Below are positions 1 through 8,747 of a stretch of DNA of 64,000 bases, piece by piece. Where the stretch lies: NCBI RefSeq assembly GCF_002160055.1, contig NZ_NFJV01000009.1:62001-126000 (forward strand). The letters are read 5' to 3'. A model generated the notes under the pieces. It worked only from the letters and a program-made list of their open reading frames with translations, made no database searches and was not told the DNA's origin. The translations under genes were made by a program, and so were the position numbers. Positions within the stretch are counted from its first letter, which is position 1. The number at the start of each line of letters is the position of its first letter. Origin of the DNA: Mediterranea sp. An20. Its GTDB lineage: Bacteria; Bacteroidota; Bacteroidia; Bacteroidales; Bacteroidaceae.

Positions 1-464
1 TCCCGGATGAAGTTCCCGGCAAAGTCATAGACCACAATCCTGAATTTCATGGGAGTGTCGTACACGAGAATCTCCCTGCGATCCGGGTCCACACAGAGAT
101 TGTACGGGAAGGCATACTCCGTTTTCCCGCCTCCCACATGCCCGAACGAGCTTAGATATTTCCCTTCGGTGTTGAAAAAGAACACCTTCTTTTGCTGGAG
201 ATCCAGGATAATCAGCGTGTCGTTCCGGCATATTATCTTGCTGATTACTCCCAGCACCGATTCGTCCGTAGTCTCCAGGGGAATGTACGTCACATCGGCT
301 ATGTCCTGGAGAAACACTTCCTGCTCCGGATAATCCTTCTGCAGGTCGATGACCGGCAGGCCGGTTTCCGTGCCGCTGTGCGTTTCGGTGCGTGGTTTGT
401 TTCCGCAGGAGGCGAGGAACAGGCCTCCCAAGGCAAGGGTCAGTAAAACGTGGAATGTTTTCAT
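1..464 (-). CDS. 6-bladed beta-propeller lipoprotein (partial)
   Basis: Only the N-terminal part of about 154 residues lies in the window; the rest runs off the left edge. It starts MKTFHVLL and has a lipoprotein signal peptide ending in lipobox LASC with Cys20, so it is probably anchored in the periplasm or outer membrane. After it come beta-strand segments such as VTYIPLETTDESVLG and FFFNTEGKYLSSFG, typical of the Bacteroidetes 6-bladed beta-propeller (BF3164/DUF5128-like, NHL-type) lipoproteins. No enzymatic role is known to me. It lies downstream of the DUF418 gene on the same strand but has its own promoter-like sequence and a leader hairpin. Confidence 0.75.
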   Translation of the reverse strand, partial: MKTFHVLLTLALGGLFLASCGNKPRTETHSGTETGLPVIDLQKDYPEQEVFLQDIADVTYIPLETTDESVLGVISKIICRNDTLIILDLQQKKVFFFNTEGKYLSSFGHVGGGKTEYAFPYNLCVDPDRREILVYDTPMKFRIVVYDFAGNFIR

Positions 465-502
465 CGGGCTGTCATTTTATGGGTTGAACATGGTAATGAC
501 CG

Positions 503-541
503 GAACCGGCGTCGGGAAATGATTTCTAAGGACGCCGGTTC
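503..541 (-). promoter_or_regulatory. Leader hairpin before the lipoprotein gene
   Basis: An 11-bp perfect inverted repeat (GAACCGGCGTC at 503-513, GACGCCGGTTC at 531-541) with a 17-nt loop. It falls almost exactly at the predicted 5' end of the lipoprotein mRNA, because the -7 element is at 551-558. It could protect the 5' end of the transcript or be a protein-binding site. Confidence 0.5.
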
Positions 542-550
542 TGATTGCCG

Positions 551-582
551 CAAAACTACGAATTTCTTCTGAGCCGCGCAAG
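551..582 (-). promoter_or_regulatory. Bacteroidetes-type promoter, lipoprotein gene
   Basis: On the minus strand TAGTTTTG (551-558) fits the TAnnTTTG -7 element. CTTG (579-582), 20 bp further upstream, resembles the TTTG -33 element. Confidence 0.45.
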
Positions 583-658
583 GAAAAAACGGGGGGGCAG
601 CTTTTTTAGGGATTTTTACCGCCTTTTGTGTTTCCGGCGGGTAGCGTCGACCGGCAGT

Positions 659-1894
659 TCAAGCCTTCTTCAGCAGGCTGAACCATTGGCCGTAGGTCAG
701 CATGCGCCATATCCACTCCAACGGGCCGAAGCGGAAGAAGCGAAGCCACACCAGGCAGAAAACCACCTGGAAGAGGTACACGCCCAGCACGATGCCCTCC
801 GTGGCGGTCAGTCCCGTATCGGCACCCCGGCCCAGGCCGATGCCGTAGAAAAGAAACATGCCGATGACCGACTGGCTGATGTAGCACGTCAGCGCCATGC
901 GCCCGGGAGCCGCCGGCAGTTGCCACAGCCGCAGGTGTTTCCACCGCAGGTATAGCAGGCAGAACCCCGCCGCGTAGGCAAAGCCCATGGGATAGACACT
1001 GACCAGATAGAGCAGGCTGTGGACGGTCAGCCCCAGTGGATGTCCGCTCATACAGCTCCAGGCGTAAGCCACGGACAGGGGCAGGCCCGCGAGCAGGCAG
1101 CGGCGGCACACGCGGACAAGCCATGTGCGGCGCTGCTCCAGTTCGGCATACAGTTTCTTACGGCCTATGTAGAATCCGATGAGGAACAGTCCCAGCACCT
1201 TGAAGTAGCGGTGCCCGTCCACAAACTCCTGCACCCGAACCAAGGCACCCTGCAGCAGGAACTGGAACACGCCCGTATAGTCGTGAGCGTCGCGCAGCCA
1301 GTAGGCAAAGTTGTCGTCGGTGATGCCATAGCGGGCACAGACGGCCTGCTGCGCCTCAACTACGGGTTGCGCGAGGTAGATGCCTCCCGTTTCACAGACC
1401 AGGTCAATACATACGGGTGTCAGGAGCAGGGCCAGTGCCCAAGAAAGCACTGCCTTGTCCGAGGCATGGCGGAACAGCGGGAGCAGCATTCCCATCAGGG
1501 CGTAGAGCATCAGAATATCGCCGCTCCATATAAACATCAGATGCAGGAAGCCTATCAGCGTCAGCACCCCCATGCGCCGGTAGAAGATAAGGAAGCCGTT
1601 GGCACCTTTCCGGGCAGCGTTGGCAATGATGATGGAGAAGCCGATGCCGAACAGCAAGGAGAAGAGGGTGTAGAACTTGCCGTCTACCAAGTAGTAAAGC
1701 AGCCAGCGCACTACCTTGTCCGTCTCTGCCGAGGGTAGGGCAGCAGCCGCTTCGGGATTCAGGAATGTGTAGAGCGAGAATTCGGGAAAGTTGGCTAAGG
1801 CAATGCCCAGCAAAGCGAACCCCCGCAGGGCATCGAGGATGATATATCGCTCGGAGGGCCTTACGGGGGAGGAATGTATGTGGTTATGGTTCAT
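659..1894 (-). CDS. DUF418 (YeiB-like) membrane protein
   Basis: A 411-residue polytopic inner-membrane protein starting MNHNHIHSS. The open frame reaches farther upstream, but this ATG sits 7 nt after the DUF3737 stop and the following residues RYIILDALRGFALLGI match the usual start of the family. The N-terminal half holds several membrane helices; the C-terminal DUF418 domain holds GRMALTCYISQS and the family signature GPLEWIWR near the end. The family belongs to a large acyltransferase-3-like group but has no established reaction. It probably forms an operon with the DUF3737 gene upstream. Confidence 0.85.
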   Translation of the reverse strand: MNHNHIHSSPVRPSERYIILDALRGFALLGIALANFPEFSLYTFLNPEAAAALPSAETDKVVRWLLYYLVDGKFYTLFSLLFGIGFSIIIANAARKGANGFLIFYRRMGVLTLIGFLHLMFIWSGDILMLYALMGMLLPLFRHASDKAVLSWALALLLTPVCIDLVCETGGIYLAQPVVEAQQAVCARYGITDDNFAYWLRDAHDYTGVFQFLLQGALVRVQEFVDGHRYFKVLGLFLIGFYIGRKKLYAELEQRRTWLVRVCRRCLLAGLPLSVAYAWSCMSGHPLGLTVHSLLYLVSVYPMGFAYAAGFCLLYLRWKHLRLWQLPAAPGRMALTCYISQSVIGMFLFYGIGLGRGADTGLTATEGIVLGVYLFQVVFCLVWLRFFRFGPLEWIWRMLTYGQWFSLLKKA

Positions 1895-1901
1895 CTTCGT
1901 T

Positions 1902-2750
1902 TTATTGCTTTCTTTCTTCGATGAGGCAGTTGGCAGGAGCGAGGATGTTCTCGTCCAGTGTGACAGAGCCGATGCTGTCGGCCACGATGTGTCCCGATGT
2001 GGGATTCTTGATGTTGGTGATGGCACCGCGGATGTCAGCCTGCAGGGTAGAGTATTCGAAAGCACGGTCGCAGGCGGGGTCGAAGGTACAGTTTTCCAGC
2101 ACCAAGTCGTGTGCATAGCACAGAGGCTGTTCACCGGAGATGTGGCAGTTGACCAGGCGCAGGTTCTTGGAGTGCCAGCCTAAGTATTCGCCATTCAGTT
2201 CAGAGTCGTAGATGGTGACGTTCTCCACTTCCCAGAAAGCATCTTTCGTAGTAATCTTGGCATTGTGGATTTCCACGTCTTTCACGTATTGGAACACGTA
2301 TTTGCTGTCGCTCTCCAGTCCGTCGATGTAGATATGGTTGCTGAACATGAAAGGATAGGTGCCGTCGTGCAGTTTCAGGTTTTTCACATGAATGCGTTCG
2401 CAGCGCCAGAACACTTCGTCGGCATCGTTCATCTGCACGTTTTCTATTTCGATGTCGTTCATTTCGCGGAACATCTTGGGAGCATCAATCACCGTGTCTT
2501 TCATCACCAGGTGGTCCGAATACCACAGCGCCGAGCGTCCGCCTACAGCAAAGTAGCAGTGGTCGATGGTAAATCCGTGTACGTGCCAGAACGGGTAGTT
2601 GCCTTCAAAGCGGCAGTTGGTGGCCACGATGTTGCTGCATTCCTTGATAGCCGATTCGCCGGCCAGTATGGTCACATTGTCCAAGTGTAGGTTGTGTGAG
2701 GCAAACAAGGGGCGCTCGCCTCCGAATTGTTGGTCTTTTATCTGTTTCAT
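1902..2750 (-). CDS. DUF3737 family beta-helix protein
   Basis: 282 residues from MKQIKDQQFGGERPLFAS; an in-frame ATG two codons earlier is possible. The whole protein is made of repeated short strands with Asn, Cys and aromatic ladder residues (IEIENVQMNDADEVFWRCERI, FQYVKDVEIHNAKI), as expected for a right-handed parallel beta-helix. That agrees with DUF3737, a family annotated as unknown. There is no signal peptide, so it is likely cytoplasmic. It is the first gene of a pair with the DUF418 membrane protein; whether the two cooperate is unknown. Confidence 0.8.
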   Translation of the reverse strand: MKQIKDQQFGGERPLFASHNLHLDNVTILAGESAIKECSNIVATNCRFEGNYPFWHVHGFTIDHCYFAVGGRSALWYSDHLVMKDTVIDAPKMFREMNDIEIENVQMNDADEVFWRCERIHVKNLKLHDGTYPFMFSNHIYIDGLESDSKYVFQYVKDVEIHNAKITTKDAFWEVENVTIYDSELNGEYLGWHSKNLRLVNCHISGEQPLCYAHDLVLENCTFDPACDRAFEYSTLQADIRGAITNIKNPTSGHIVADSIGSVTLDENILAPANCLIEERKQ

Positions 2751-2794
2751 ATACATATTTATTATAAATAGGGGTTCCTTGTTTAATTGCGTTG

Positions 2795-2802
2795 CAAAGA
2801 TA
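2795..2802 (-). promoter_or_regulatory. -7 element for DUF3737 gene
   Basis: TATCTTTG on the minus strand, about 45 nt upstream of the start codon. No clear TTTG -33 element is seen. Confidence 0.5.
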
Positions 2803-2972
2803 AGCAGTTTTCATGAATCCCCTTGTAGACGGATTACTGATTATGTTCCCAGGATTACTGATACGCATGTCTGGTGTTGAACGCTAAGCCGCCTGTATCT
2901 TTTCTTGTTGAAAAAATGCTCATATTTGTCTTTATATGCAGGGAGAGTGTACCAAGGAATCTGCTTTTTCTG

Positions 2973-2980
2973 TATCTTTG
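2973..2980 (+). promoter_or_regulatory. -7 element for CPA2 antiporter gene
   Basis: TATCTTTG, 28 nt before the ATG at 3009. This position argues against the longer in-frame start at 2874, which would place the promoter inside the coding region. Confidence 0.55.
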
Positions 2981-3008
2981 TCGTTGGAATGAATTAAATG
3001 CAAACATT

Positions 3009-5276
3009 ATGTCAGATTTAGATCCTTTGATGTCCGACCTTGCCCTTATTCTGATTTGTGCGGGCATTATGACACTTTTGTTTAAGAAGCTGAAGCAGCC
3101 GCTGGTATTGGGTTATGTGGTGGCAGGTTTTCTGGCAGGTCCCCATACGCCTTTTACAGTTTCAGTGATGGAGCAGGCCAGTGTTCAGGTATGGGCCGAC
3201 ATTGGCGTGGTCTTCCTGCTTTTTGCCTTGGGATTGGAGTTTAGTTTCAAGAAGATAGTCAAGGTGGGCGGCCCGGCGGTGATAGCGGCTTGCACTATAA
3301 TATTCTGTATGATTATGCTCGGCGTAGGGGTCGGATCGGCTTTCGGATGGAGCAAGATAGACTGCCTGTTTCTGGGAGGGATGATTGCCATGTCGTCTAC
3401 TACCATTATCTATAAAGCATTCGACGACTTGGGGATGCGCAAGAAGCAGTTCACAGGCTTGGTGCTCAGCATCCTGATATTGGAAGATATTCTGGCCATT
3501 GTCCTGATGGTAATGCTGTCTACGGTGGCTGTCCGCCACAACGTTGAGGGCACAGAGATGCTGGAGAGCGTTGCCAAACTGTTGTTCTTTCTTATTCTGT
3601 GGTTTGTGGTGGGGATTTATGCCATTCCGCTTTTGCTGAAAAAGTGCCGCAAGCTGATGAGCGACGAGACGCTGCTCATCGTGGCTTTGGCCTTGTGTTT
3701 CGGCATGGTGGTGTTGGCTGCCCGTACAGGATTTTCGGCCGCTTTCGGGGCCTTTATCATGGGGTCTATTCTGGCGGAAACGGTGGAAGCGGAACATATC
3801 GAGAAACTGGTGACCCCGGTAAAGGATTTGTTCGGGGCTATATTCTTTGTGTCGGTGGGCATGATGGTGGACCCGTCAATGATAGTGGAATATGCTGTGC
3901 CCATTTTAGTCATCACACTGGCGGTGATAGTCGGTCAGGCTCTGTTCGGCACATTGGGCGTACTGTTGGCCGGCCAGCCTTTGAAGACAGCCATGCAGTG
4001 CGGTTTCAGTCTGACACAGATAGGTGAGTTCGCTTTTATCATTGCTTCGCTGGGTGTGTCGCTGCACGTTACGGGTCATTTCCTTTATCCCATTGTAGTG
4101 GCTGTATCGGTCATTACCACTTTCCTTACCCCCTATATGATTCGTCTGGCCGAACCGGCTTCCACCTATGTGGATGCTCATCTGCCGGAGCGTTGGAAAA
4201 ACTTCCTGGCGCGTTATGCCTCCGGTTCGCATACCGTGAACCACGAAAGTGTATGGAAAAAGTTGATAGTGGCTTTGCTGCGTATTACTCTGGTTTATTC
4301 CATTGTTTGTGTGGCTATCGTAGCTTTGTCTTTCCGCTTCCTGGTGCCTTTGTGTCGTGAAAGTTTGCCGGGTGTCTGGGGCTCCTTGCTGGCAGCGGTG
4401 GTGACTATCGTCTGTCTGTCTCCGTTCTTGCGGGCTATCATGATTAAGAAGAACCATTCGGCAGAGTTCGTTACATTATGGAATGAAGACCGGGGCAACC
4501 GTGCGCCACTGGTGGCTACCATTGTGTTGCGTGTGCTGTTGGCAGTAGGTTTCCTGATGTTTGTCATATCCGGGCTGTTTGAGGTATCCGTAGGTCTGGT
4601 GCTGGGCATAGCCGTATTGCTGGTTGTGCTGATGGTGGTATCACGCCAGTTGAAAAAAAAGTCTATCCTCATCGAGCGGCGTTTCTTCCAGAATCTGCGC
4701 TCGCGGGATATTCGGGCCGAATACCTGGGAGAGAAGAAACCACAGTATGCCGGCCGTTTGTTGTCCAAAGACCTGCATCTGGCCGATTATGACCTTCCCG
4801 GCGAAGCCGACTGGGCGGGCAGGACTTTGGCGGAATTGAATTTCGGCAAGCGGTTTGGTGTGCATGTCGTGTCTATCCTGCGGGGAAAGAAACGTATCAA
4901 CATTCCGGGTGCCTCTGTCCGCCTGTATCCTGGAGACAAGATGCAGGTGATTGCTACAGATGCCGAACTGAACGCCTTTGGCGAGGCTATGAACCGGGCT
5001 TGTGCACTGGATGCCGATGTCGTGGAAAAAAGTGAGATGATTCTCCGCCAGTTCCGTATTGATGATTCTTCGCCATTCTTACACCTGTCCATCCGCGAAT
5101 CGGGCATCCGCGACAAATACCGTTGTCTGGTAGTGGGAGTGGAGCGCGAAGAGAACGTACTTCGTGCTCCCGATCCCAATGAGCCTTTCTTAGAGGGAGA
5201 TGTTGTTTGGATTGTGGGTGAAAGCACGGATGTATATCGCCTGGCAGGACAGGATTCCTTGAATGAAGGGCTTTAG
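3009..5276 (+). CDS. CPA2 family cation:proton antiporter with two TrkA-C domains
   Basis: 755 residues. About the first 400 form a Na+/H+ exchanger (KefB/KefC-type) domain with many membrane helices, including the FLLFALGLEFS segment and the acidic pair E159-D160 in LILEDILAI that typifies CPA2 proton pathways. A second hydrophobic block follows (about 450-600). The cytoplasmic tail carries two RCK_C/TrkA-C-like modules, one around VHVVSILRGKKRINIPG and one around YRCLVVGVEREENVL, with no obvious NAD-binding RCK-N domain, so ligand gating without NAD is inferred. It probably exchanges K+ or Na+ for H+; the ion cannot be read from sequence. It ends in a 4-nt convergent overlap with the next gene. 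Confidence 0.88.
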   Translation: MSDLDPLMSDLALILICAGIMTLLFKKLKQPLVLGYVVAGFLAGPHTPFTVSVMEQASVQVWADIGVVFLLFALGLEFSFKKIVKVGGPAVIAACTIIFCMIMLGVGVGSAFGWSKIDCLFLGGMIAMSSTTIIYKAFDDLGMRKKQFTGLVLSILILEDILAIVLMVMLSTVAVRHNVEGTEMLESVAKLLFFLILWFVVGIYAIPLLLKKCRKLMSDETLLIVALALCFGMVVLAARTGFSAAFGAFIMGSILAETVEAEHIEKLVTPVKDLFGAIFFVSVGMMVDPSMIVEYAVPILVITLAVIVGQALFGTLGVLLAGQPLKTAMQCGFSLTQIGEFAFIIASLGVSLHVTGHFLYPIVVAVSVITTFLTPYMIRLAEPASTYVDAHLPERWKNFLARYASGSHTVNHESVWKKLIVALLRITLVYSIVCVAIVALSFRFLVPLCRESLPGVWGSLLAAVVTIVCLSPFLRAIMIKKNHSAEFVTLWNEDRGNRAPLVATIVLRVLLAVGFLMFVISGLFEVSVGLVLGIAVLLVVLMVVSRQLKKKSILIERRFFQNLRSRDIRAEYLGEKKPQYAGRLLSKDLHLADYDLPGEADWAGRTLAELNFGKRFGVHVVSILRGKKRINIPGASVRLYPGDKMQVIATDAELNAFGEAMNRACALDADVVEKSEMILRQFRIDDSSPFLHLSIRESGIRDKYRCLVVGVEREENVLRAPDPNEPFLEGDVVWIVGESTDVYRLAGQDSLNEGL

Positions 5277-6259
5277 ATTTTCCCCAGAATCTTGTCCATC
5301 ACCCAGTTGGTCAGCGTAGCACTTTCACCGTTGCAGGTACAGACTGATTTGCCGAGCAGATGGTCTACTACAGCTTGGATAAGTGGTTGCTGTACATAGG
5401 TGGGATTGTCTACACGTATTTCTTCCCGTCCTTTTTCGGTATGTAAGGCTATGGGGTCGTAGGTGAAGACGGAAAAGCATATCATGCCTTTGTCGCCGAT
5501 AACTTCGATGCGGTCTTCGCGGGCGGAATCGTGAGCTACGAAGCACCACGAGCCGCTTCCTACCAGTCCGTTCTCAAACTGGAAGCAGGCGCTCAACGTG
5601 TCTTCGGCAGGATAAAGTCCTCCACGGTTGCTTTTGTAGCCGCTGGCTTCGAGGATGCAGCCGAATATCTCTTGCAGCAGGTCCAGCTGGTGGGGAGCCA
5701 GGTCGTAGAAATATCCCCCACCGGCAATGTCGGGCTGTACGCGCCAGGGCAAGTTCTCGCGGTTGTAGTCCAAGTTGCGGGGCGGTTGTGCAAAGCGTAT
5801 CTGGATGTTAATGACGTTTCCGATGGTTCCTTCTTTGATCAGTGCTTTTACTTTTTGGAAATAAGGCAGGTAACGGCGGTAGTAGGCGACAAAGCAGGGG
5901 ACACCTGTTTCGTGGGAGATGCGGTTGATGCGGCAACATTCTTCGTAGGTGACTGCCATTGGCTTCTCAATGTAGACAGGCTTACCTGCTTTCATAGACA
6001 TGATGGCATAGGTGGCATGTGACGAAGGGGGCGTGGCGATGTAGACCGCATTTACTTCTGGGTCGTCAATTAATTCCTGTGCATCGTCATACCAGCGTGG
6101 GATGCCCCGTTCTTGTGCATACTTTTTCGCTTTTTCGCCGTTGCGGCTCATCACGGCCACCACCTCAGAGTTTTCTATCTTCTGGAAGGCCGGTCCGCTT
6201 TTATATTTGGTTACTTCACCACAGCCGATGAAGCCCCATTGGATGATTTTTTCCTCCAT
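5273..6259 (-). CDS. Gfo/Idh/MocA family oxidoreductase
   Basis: 328 residues. The N-terminal Rossmann fold starts GFIGCGEVT, followed by the classic ATPPSSH segment and the E98-K99-P100 motif whose lysine is catalytic in this family. The C-terminal half is the usual beta-sheet substrate domain. The family oxidises or reduces hydroxyls of sugars, inositols or related polyols with NAD(P); the substrate here is unknown. There is no Tat signal, so it is cytoplasmic. It lies 25 nt downstream of the S4-domain gene on the same strand and its 3' end overlaps the antiporter gene by 4 nt. Confidence 0.88.
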   Translation of the reverse strand: MEEKIIQWGFIGCGEVTKYKSGPAFQKIENSEVVAVMSRNGEKAKKYAQERGIPRWYDDAQELIDDPEVNAVYIATPPSSHATYAIMSMKAGKPVYIEKPMAVTYEECCRINRISHETGVPCFVAYYRRYLPYFQKVKALIKEGTIGNVINIQIRFAQPPRNLDYNRENLPWRVQPDIAGGGYFYDLAPHQLDLLQEIFGCILEASGYKSNRGGLYPAEDTLSACFQFENGLVGSGSWCFVAHDSAREDRIEVIGDKGMICFSVFTYDPIALHTEKGREEIRVDNPTYVQQPLIQAVVDHLLGKSVCTCNGESATLTNWVMDKILGKI

Positions 6260-6284
6260 GACTCGTTATCCATTATAAAATTGT

Positions 6285-6713
6285 CTACTTGTCTTCTTCC
6301 TCGTCGAAGTCGAAATCAAAGTCGAAGTCGTCGGTGAATTCCGGTGTAGTAAATTCCTCCAGTTCCCTGCGGTCTTTCTTGGTGGGACGTCCCGTTCCTT
6401 TGGCACGATTGACGAATCCGCTGACACGGCTCATCTCCAGCAGTTCGTACTGGTCGGGCGTGGTGACGTTCTCCATCACTTCCGGCAGTAGTTTGGCACC
6501 TACACGCTTTTCGATGGGTTGCAGCACACGGAATGAGTAGGTGATGGGCGGTTTACGTACCTGTACCACATCACCCGGCTTGACTGTACGGGCCGCCTTG
6601 GCTTGTGCGCCATTGATGCTGACGCGTCCCTTCTTGCATGCTTCGGCAGCTATGCTTCGGGTTTTGAAGATGCGGGCAGCCCACATCCATTTGTCTATTC
6701 TTGCTTCGCTCAT
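6285..6713 (-). CDS. S4-domain RNA-binding protein (Hsp15-like)
   Basis: 142 residues. The S4 domain fills the N-terminal half: RIDKWMWAARIFKTRSIA, then the KGRVSINGAQAK turn, as in Hsp15/HslR, which binds 50S subunits carrying stalled nascent chains. The C-terminus is a strongly acidic tail of alternating Asp and Phe ending in EEEDK. At the DNA level that tail is a run of near-identical hexamers (about 6300-6333). It sits 19 nt downstream of pth, which fits a translation-quality-control role for the pair. Confidence 0.85.
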   Translation of the reverse strand: MSEARIDKWMWAARIFKTRSIAAEACKKGRVSINGAQAKAARTVKPGDVVQVRKPPITYSFRVLQPIEKRVGAKLLPEVMENVTTPDQYELLEMSRVSGFVNRAKGTGRPTKKDRRELEEFTTPEFTDDFDFDFDFDEEEDK

Positions 6714-6732
6714 GGGTTGTCTTGTCGGATGG

Positions 6733-7296
6733 TTATTTACGGTTGAATTGGTTCATTGTGATGTCCAAACCTGCCAGGCAGAAACTCCGGATGATTTCAC
6801 CTGCCGTTTCCAGCCTTTCGGGTATCAGTTTGTATTCTTCATCGGAGAAGTGCCCCAGCACGTAGTCTATCTGTCCCCCGCGCGGGAAGTCATTACCGAT
6901 ACCGAAGCGCAGGCGGGCGTATGCCTGTGTACCCAAGGTAGCGGCGATGTGTTTCAGCCCATTATGTCCGGCATCGCTTCCTTTGCCTTTCAGGCGCAGA
7001 GTGCCAAAGGGCAGTGCCAGGTCATCTACTACCACCAGGAGGTTTTCCAGTGGAATGTTTTCTTTCTGCATCCAGTAGCGCACGGCGTTTCCGCTCAGGT
7101 TCATGTAAGTGGAAGGTTTGAGCAGCACTACCTGGCGTCCTTTCAGCGAGAAGCGGGCGGTGAAGCCATAACGTCCGTCGTCGAACCTGATGCCGGCTTT
7201 CTCTGCCAAGGCGTCTACGGTCATGAAGCCGATGTTATGCCGCGTCTCGTGATATTCCGGGCCTATGTTGCCCAATCCTGCTATTAAATATTTCAT
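6733..7296 (-). CDS. pth: Peptidyl-tRNA hydrolase
   Basis: 187 residues from [10 protein letters not shown], chosen over an upstream in-frame ATG because the family starts with this strand. It cleaves peptidyl-tRNA released from ribosomes to recycle tRNA. The catalytic His is His20 in ETRHNIGF; the [13 protein letters not shown] segment and AGHNGLKHI match the family's active-site and tRNA-binding motifs. Length is normal. It lies downstream of the L25 gene on the same strand, a common bacterial pairing, separated here by an inverted-repeat element. Confidence 0.96.
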   Translation of the reverse strand: MKYLIAGLGNIGPEYHETRHNIGFMTVDALAEKAGIRFDDGRYGFTARFSLKGRQVVLLKPSTYMNLSGNAVRYWMQKENIPLENLLVVVDDLALPFGTLRLKGKGSDAGHNGLKHIAATLGTQAYARLRFGIGNDFPRGGQIDYVLGHFSDEEYKLIPERLETAGEIIRSFCLAGLDITMNQFNRK

Positions 7297-7330
7297 AGTC
7301 AGTAGCGTGTTGGTTATATTCAAATGCAGA

Positions 7331-7401
7331 AACGCGGATTAACGTCGTTTCGTCCGCTGATTCGTGTAGGAATCTGCGTCCTTCCTGCGTTAATCCGCGT
7401 T
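7331..7401. repeat. Intergenic inverted-repeat element
   Basis: Perfect 14-bp arms AACGCGGATTAACG (7331-7344) and CGTTAATCCGCGTT (7388-7401) flank 43 nt. It sits between the L25 gene and pth. The arms have the look of dispersed Bacteroides intergenic elements, but copy number elsewhere cannot be checked from one window. It could also act as a terminator-like or RNA-processing structure between the two genes. Confidence 0.6.
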
Positions 7402-7440
7402 CCAGTTGTATGATTCTTATTCTTGCCGACAGCAAGTGGT

Positions 7441-8031
7441 TTAGTTGTTGGCAGCAGCGGCAGCACCTCTGGCAGCACGTGTCAGTTTCACAGCACATAC
7501 CACAGCTTCCTTGGCATTCAGCAGTTCCAGACCTTCGTAGTGCAGTTCGCCTACTTTTATAGTCTTGCCCAAGCCCAAGTGAGACACATTGATAGTGAGT
7601 CTTTCGGGAATCTCATTGTAGAGAGCTTTCACTTTTAATTTGCGCATCTGCAGTGCCAGCTTACCACCGGCTTTCACACCTTCTGCCAGACCTTCGAGCT
7701 GGATGGGCACTTCCATGACAATGGGTTTTGCTTCGTCTATTTCATAGAAGTCTACATGCAGGATGTTGTCCTTTACCGGGTGGAATTGGATATCCTTCAT
7801 GATGGCATTGTATTTCTTGCCGTCAATAATGAGGTCTACTACGTAGATGTGAGGTGTGTAAACCAAGTTACGCAGTTCATCGTTGGTTACTGTGAAGTGA
7901 ACGATTTCCTTACCTCCATACATTACGCAGGGTACTCCGTTGTTCTTGCGGATAGTCTTCAAAGCTTTTGCTTGTTCCGAAGAACGTTCTGCAATGGTTC
8001 TTGCAGTTCCTTTTACTTCAATAGATTTCAT
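7441..8031 (-). CDS. rplY: 50S ribosomal protein L25/general stress protein Ctc
   Basis: 196 residues, the long Ctc/TL5 form: an N-terminal 5S rRNA-binding L25 beta-barrel (about residues 5-95, with GKEIVHFTVTNDELRNLVY) and a C-terminal beta domain (about 100-185). The protein binds 5S rRNA at the central protuberance. The C-terminus ends in a short Ala/Asn-rich tail. It lies upstream of pth and the S4 protein, so the block 6285-8031 is a translation-related gene run. A -7 element lies about 100 nt upstream. Confidence 0.95.
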   Translation of the reverse strand: MKSIEVKGTARTIAERSSEQAKALKTIRKNNGVPCVMYGGKEIVHFTVTNDELRNLVYTPHIYVVDLIIDGKKYNAIMKDIQFHPVKDNILHVDFYEIDEAKPIVMEVPIQLEGLAEGVKAGGKLALQMRKLKVKALYNEIPERLTINVSHLGLGKTIKVGELHYEGLELLNAKEAVVCAVKLTRAARGAAAAANN

Positions 8032-8132
8032 TGTTAATAAGATTTTGTGTTACTCTAAATTAAGTAGTTTGTTTTGCTTAATTCACCATCACACGCTGCA
8101 GCCAAGCTGCCTGATGTTGCAAAAAGCGGGTG

Positions 8133-8140
8133 CAAAAGTA
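8133..8140 (-). promoter_or_regulatory. -7 element for the L25 gene
   Basis: TACTTTTG on the minus strand, flanked by a weak hairpin (AAAAAGC and GCTTTTT). It would give a leader of roughly 95 nt. Confidence 0.4.
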
Positions 8141-8173
8141 TGCTTTTTTTTTGATATAGCCAAGCCTTCCGGC

Positions 8174-8572
8174 TTAAAAATCAATATCAATATTAATAGT
8201 CTGGTCCAGTAGCGGGGTTCCTTCCTCCTTTTGTTTTGTTTCGTTTTCGGGGGTGTCTTGCTTATCGTTCGGCGTGCTGCTGTCATTCTCTTGAGTTTGC
8301 CGAATGAAGCGGATACTTTCGTTGAGGCTATTCAGAAATTTGTCGAAGTCTTCTTGGTAGAGGAATATTTTATGTTTCTCGAAGTTTACCTGTTGGCTGT
8401 CACCCTCTCCCGTTACGATTTTTTTGCTTTCAGTAATGGCGAGAAACATCTCGTCTTTCCGGTTCTTCTTTACGTCCAGGTAATAAATACGTTTGCCAGC
8501 TTTTACGGATTGAGAATACACGATATCTTTGTCGCTCGTATCGGCGCCGTTTTTCTTTTTAAAATCTTCCAT
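8174..8572 (-). CDS. DUF3276 family (Pur-alpha-like) protein
   Basis: 132 residues. The N-terminal 85 or so (VYSQSVKAGKRIYYLDVKK, DEMFLAITESKK, KHKIFLYQEDFDKFLNSL) match DUF3276, a Bacteroidetes family with the PUR-domain fold of Pur-alpha, which binds single-stranded nucleic acid. The C-terminal 45 residues are polar and probably disordered. A role in RNA or DNA binding is inferred from the fold. It is divergent from nusB. Confidence 0.85.
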   Translation of the reverse strand: MEDFKKKNGADTSDKDIVYSQSVKAGKRIYYLDVKKNRKDEMFLAITESKKIVTGEGDSQQVNFEKHKIFLYQEDFDKFLNSLNESIRFIRQTQENDSSTPNDKQDTPENETKQKEEGTPLLDQTINIDIDF

Positions 8573-8701
8573 TTTTCATTTGATTTAAAATACGGGGTCA
8601 AAATTGATGATTTTTTTTTAACTTTCAAAAGAAAAAGGCGGGATAATCGCTTTCTTGCTCAAAAAAAAAGGATTTATTTATGCCAACTCACTAAAAATAT
8701 C

Positions 8702-8709
8702 TACTTTTG
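8702..8709 (+). promoter_or_regulatory. -7 element for nusB
   Basis: TACTTTTG, 38 nt upstream of the nusB ATG. No clear -33 element. Confidence 0.45.
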
Positions 8710-8747
8710 CAGCTCGTTAGAAACCAGTAAATACTTTTTTAGAGTTT

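Noticed and set aside
2874..3008. Longer start for the CPA2 antiporter
   Set aside because: The extension contains the -7 element TATCTTTG and has no family similarity; ATG at 3009 fits the first membrane helix.
8149..8173. AAGCC-TTCC-GGCTT hairpin as terminator of the DUF3276 gene
   Set aside because: The tract following the stem on the transcribed strand is A, not T, so it is not a standard terminator.
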